Assembly (NCBI GenBank): GCA_946543025.1
Contig: CAMNLN010000205.1
Span: forward strand, 1 to 6,454
DNA from: an uncultured Verrucomicrobiota bacterium
GTDB lineage: Bacteria; Verrucomicrobiota; Kiritimatiellia; RFP12; UBA1067
Length of the DNA: 6,454 nucleotides
Direction of reading: 5' to 3'
The notes under the pieces were generated by a model. That model saw nothing but the letters and a program-made list of their open reading frames with translations, was not told the origin of the DNA and ran no database searches. This document shows positions 6,428 through 6,454 of this stretch, in pieces (the stretch's first letter is position 1; each line of letters begins with the position of its first letter). A program made the translations under genes and the position numbers.

Positions 6428-6454
6428 AAGGGCCGGTCGCAAGACCGGCCTTTT
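6428..6454 (+). terminator. Intrinsic terminator after rpsG
   Basis: A perfect 8-bp GC-rich stem, GGCCGGTC (6431-6438) with GACCGGCC (6443-6450), closes on the GNRA tetraloop GCAA (6439-6442). At least four T follow (6451-6454) before the window ends. The A/G at 6428-6430 can extend the stem into the T-tract. It is a textbook rho-independent terminator and the only convincing one in the window. Confidence 0.92.

Noticed and set aside
5882..6442. Minus-strand open frame opposite rpsG
   Set aside because: It is His/Leu/Asp-rich with no recognisable domain, begins within the terminator, and lies opposite a certain ribosomal protein gene.

Overview
The window is GC-rich bacterial chromosomal DNA, densely coding, and holds seven protein genes with short intergenic gaps. 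I see no mobile element, CRISPR array, tRNA or rRNA. The genes are housekeeping or small envelope genes, so the phylum has to be inferred. The ValRS and S7 sequences, and a membrane-anchored coiled-coil protein ending in a compact beta domain, remind me of the PVC superphylum (Kiritimatiellota, Lentisphaerota or Verrucomicrobiota). That is a tentative impression from memory, not a computed placement.

Layout. (1) Positions 1-73 are a leader with an extended -10 promoter for valS. (2) valS (74-2782, +) is a complete class Ia valyl-tRNA synthetase. (3) A convergent cluster of four genes on the minus strand is read from 5294 down to 2807: a 380-residue membrane-anchored coiled-coil protein, a 66-residue lipoprotein, a 312-residue RluA-family pseudouridine synthase and an 83-residue membrane protein. 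Each junction overlaps (20, 8 and 19 nt), which suggests one transcript with translational coupling. (4) A 189-nt divergent intergenic region (5295-5483) carries a promoter for the minus cluster and a well-formed promoter for rpsL. (5) rpsL (5484-5867, +) and rpsG (5879-6400, +) encode S12 and S7, and a strong GNRA-loop intrinsic terminator closes the window right after rpsG.

Functionally, valS, rpsL, rpsG and the pseudouridine synthase all serve translation (tRNA charging, the 30S decoding centre and head, RNA modification). The other three minus-strand genes look like cell-envelope proteins of unknown function. The most interesting points are the unnamed overlapping envelope gene set wrapped around a pseudouridine synthase, the isolation of rpsL-rpsG from the usual str-operon partners on both visible sides, a roughly 17-residue insertion in S7, and a near-identical promoter core before valS and rpsL. 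I do not see convincing evidence for a dramatic new system. The envelope cluster is the best candidate for something undescribed.
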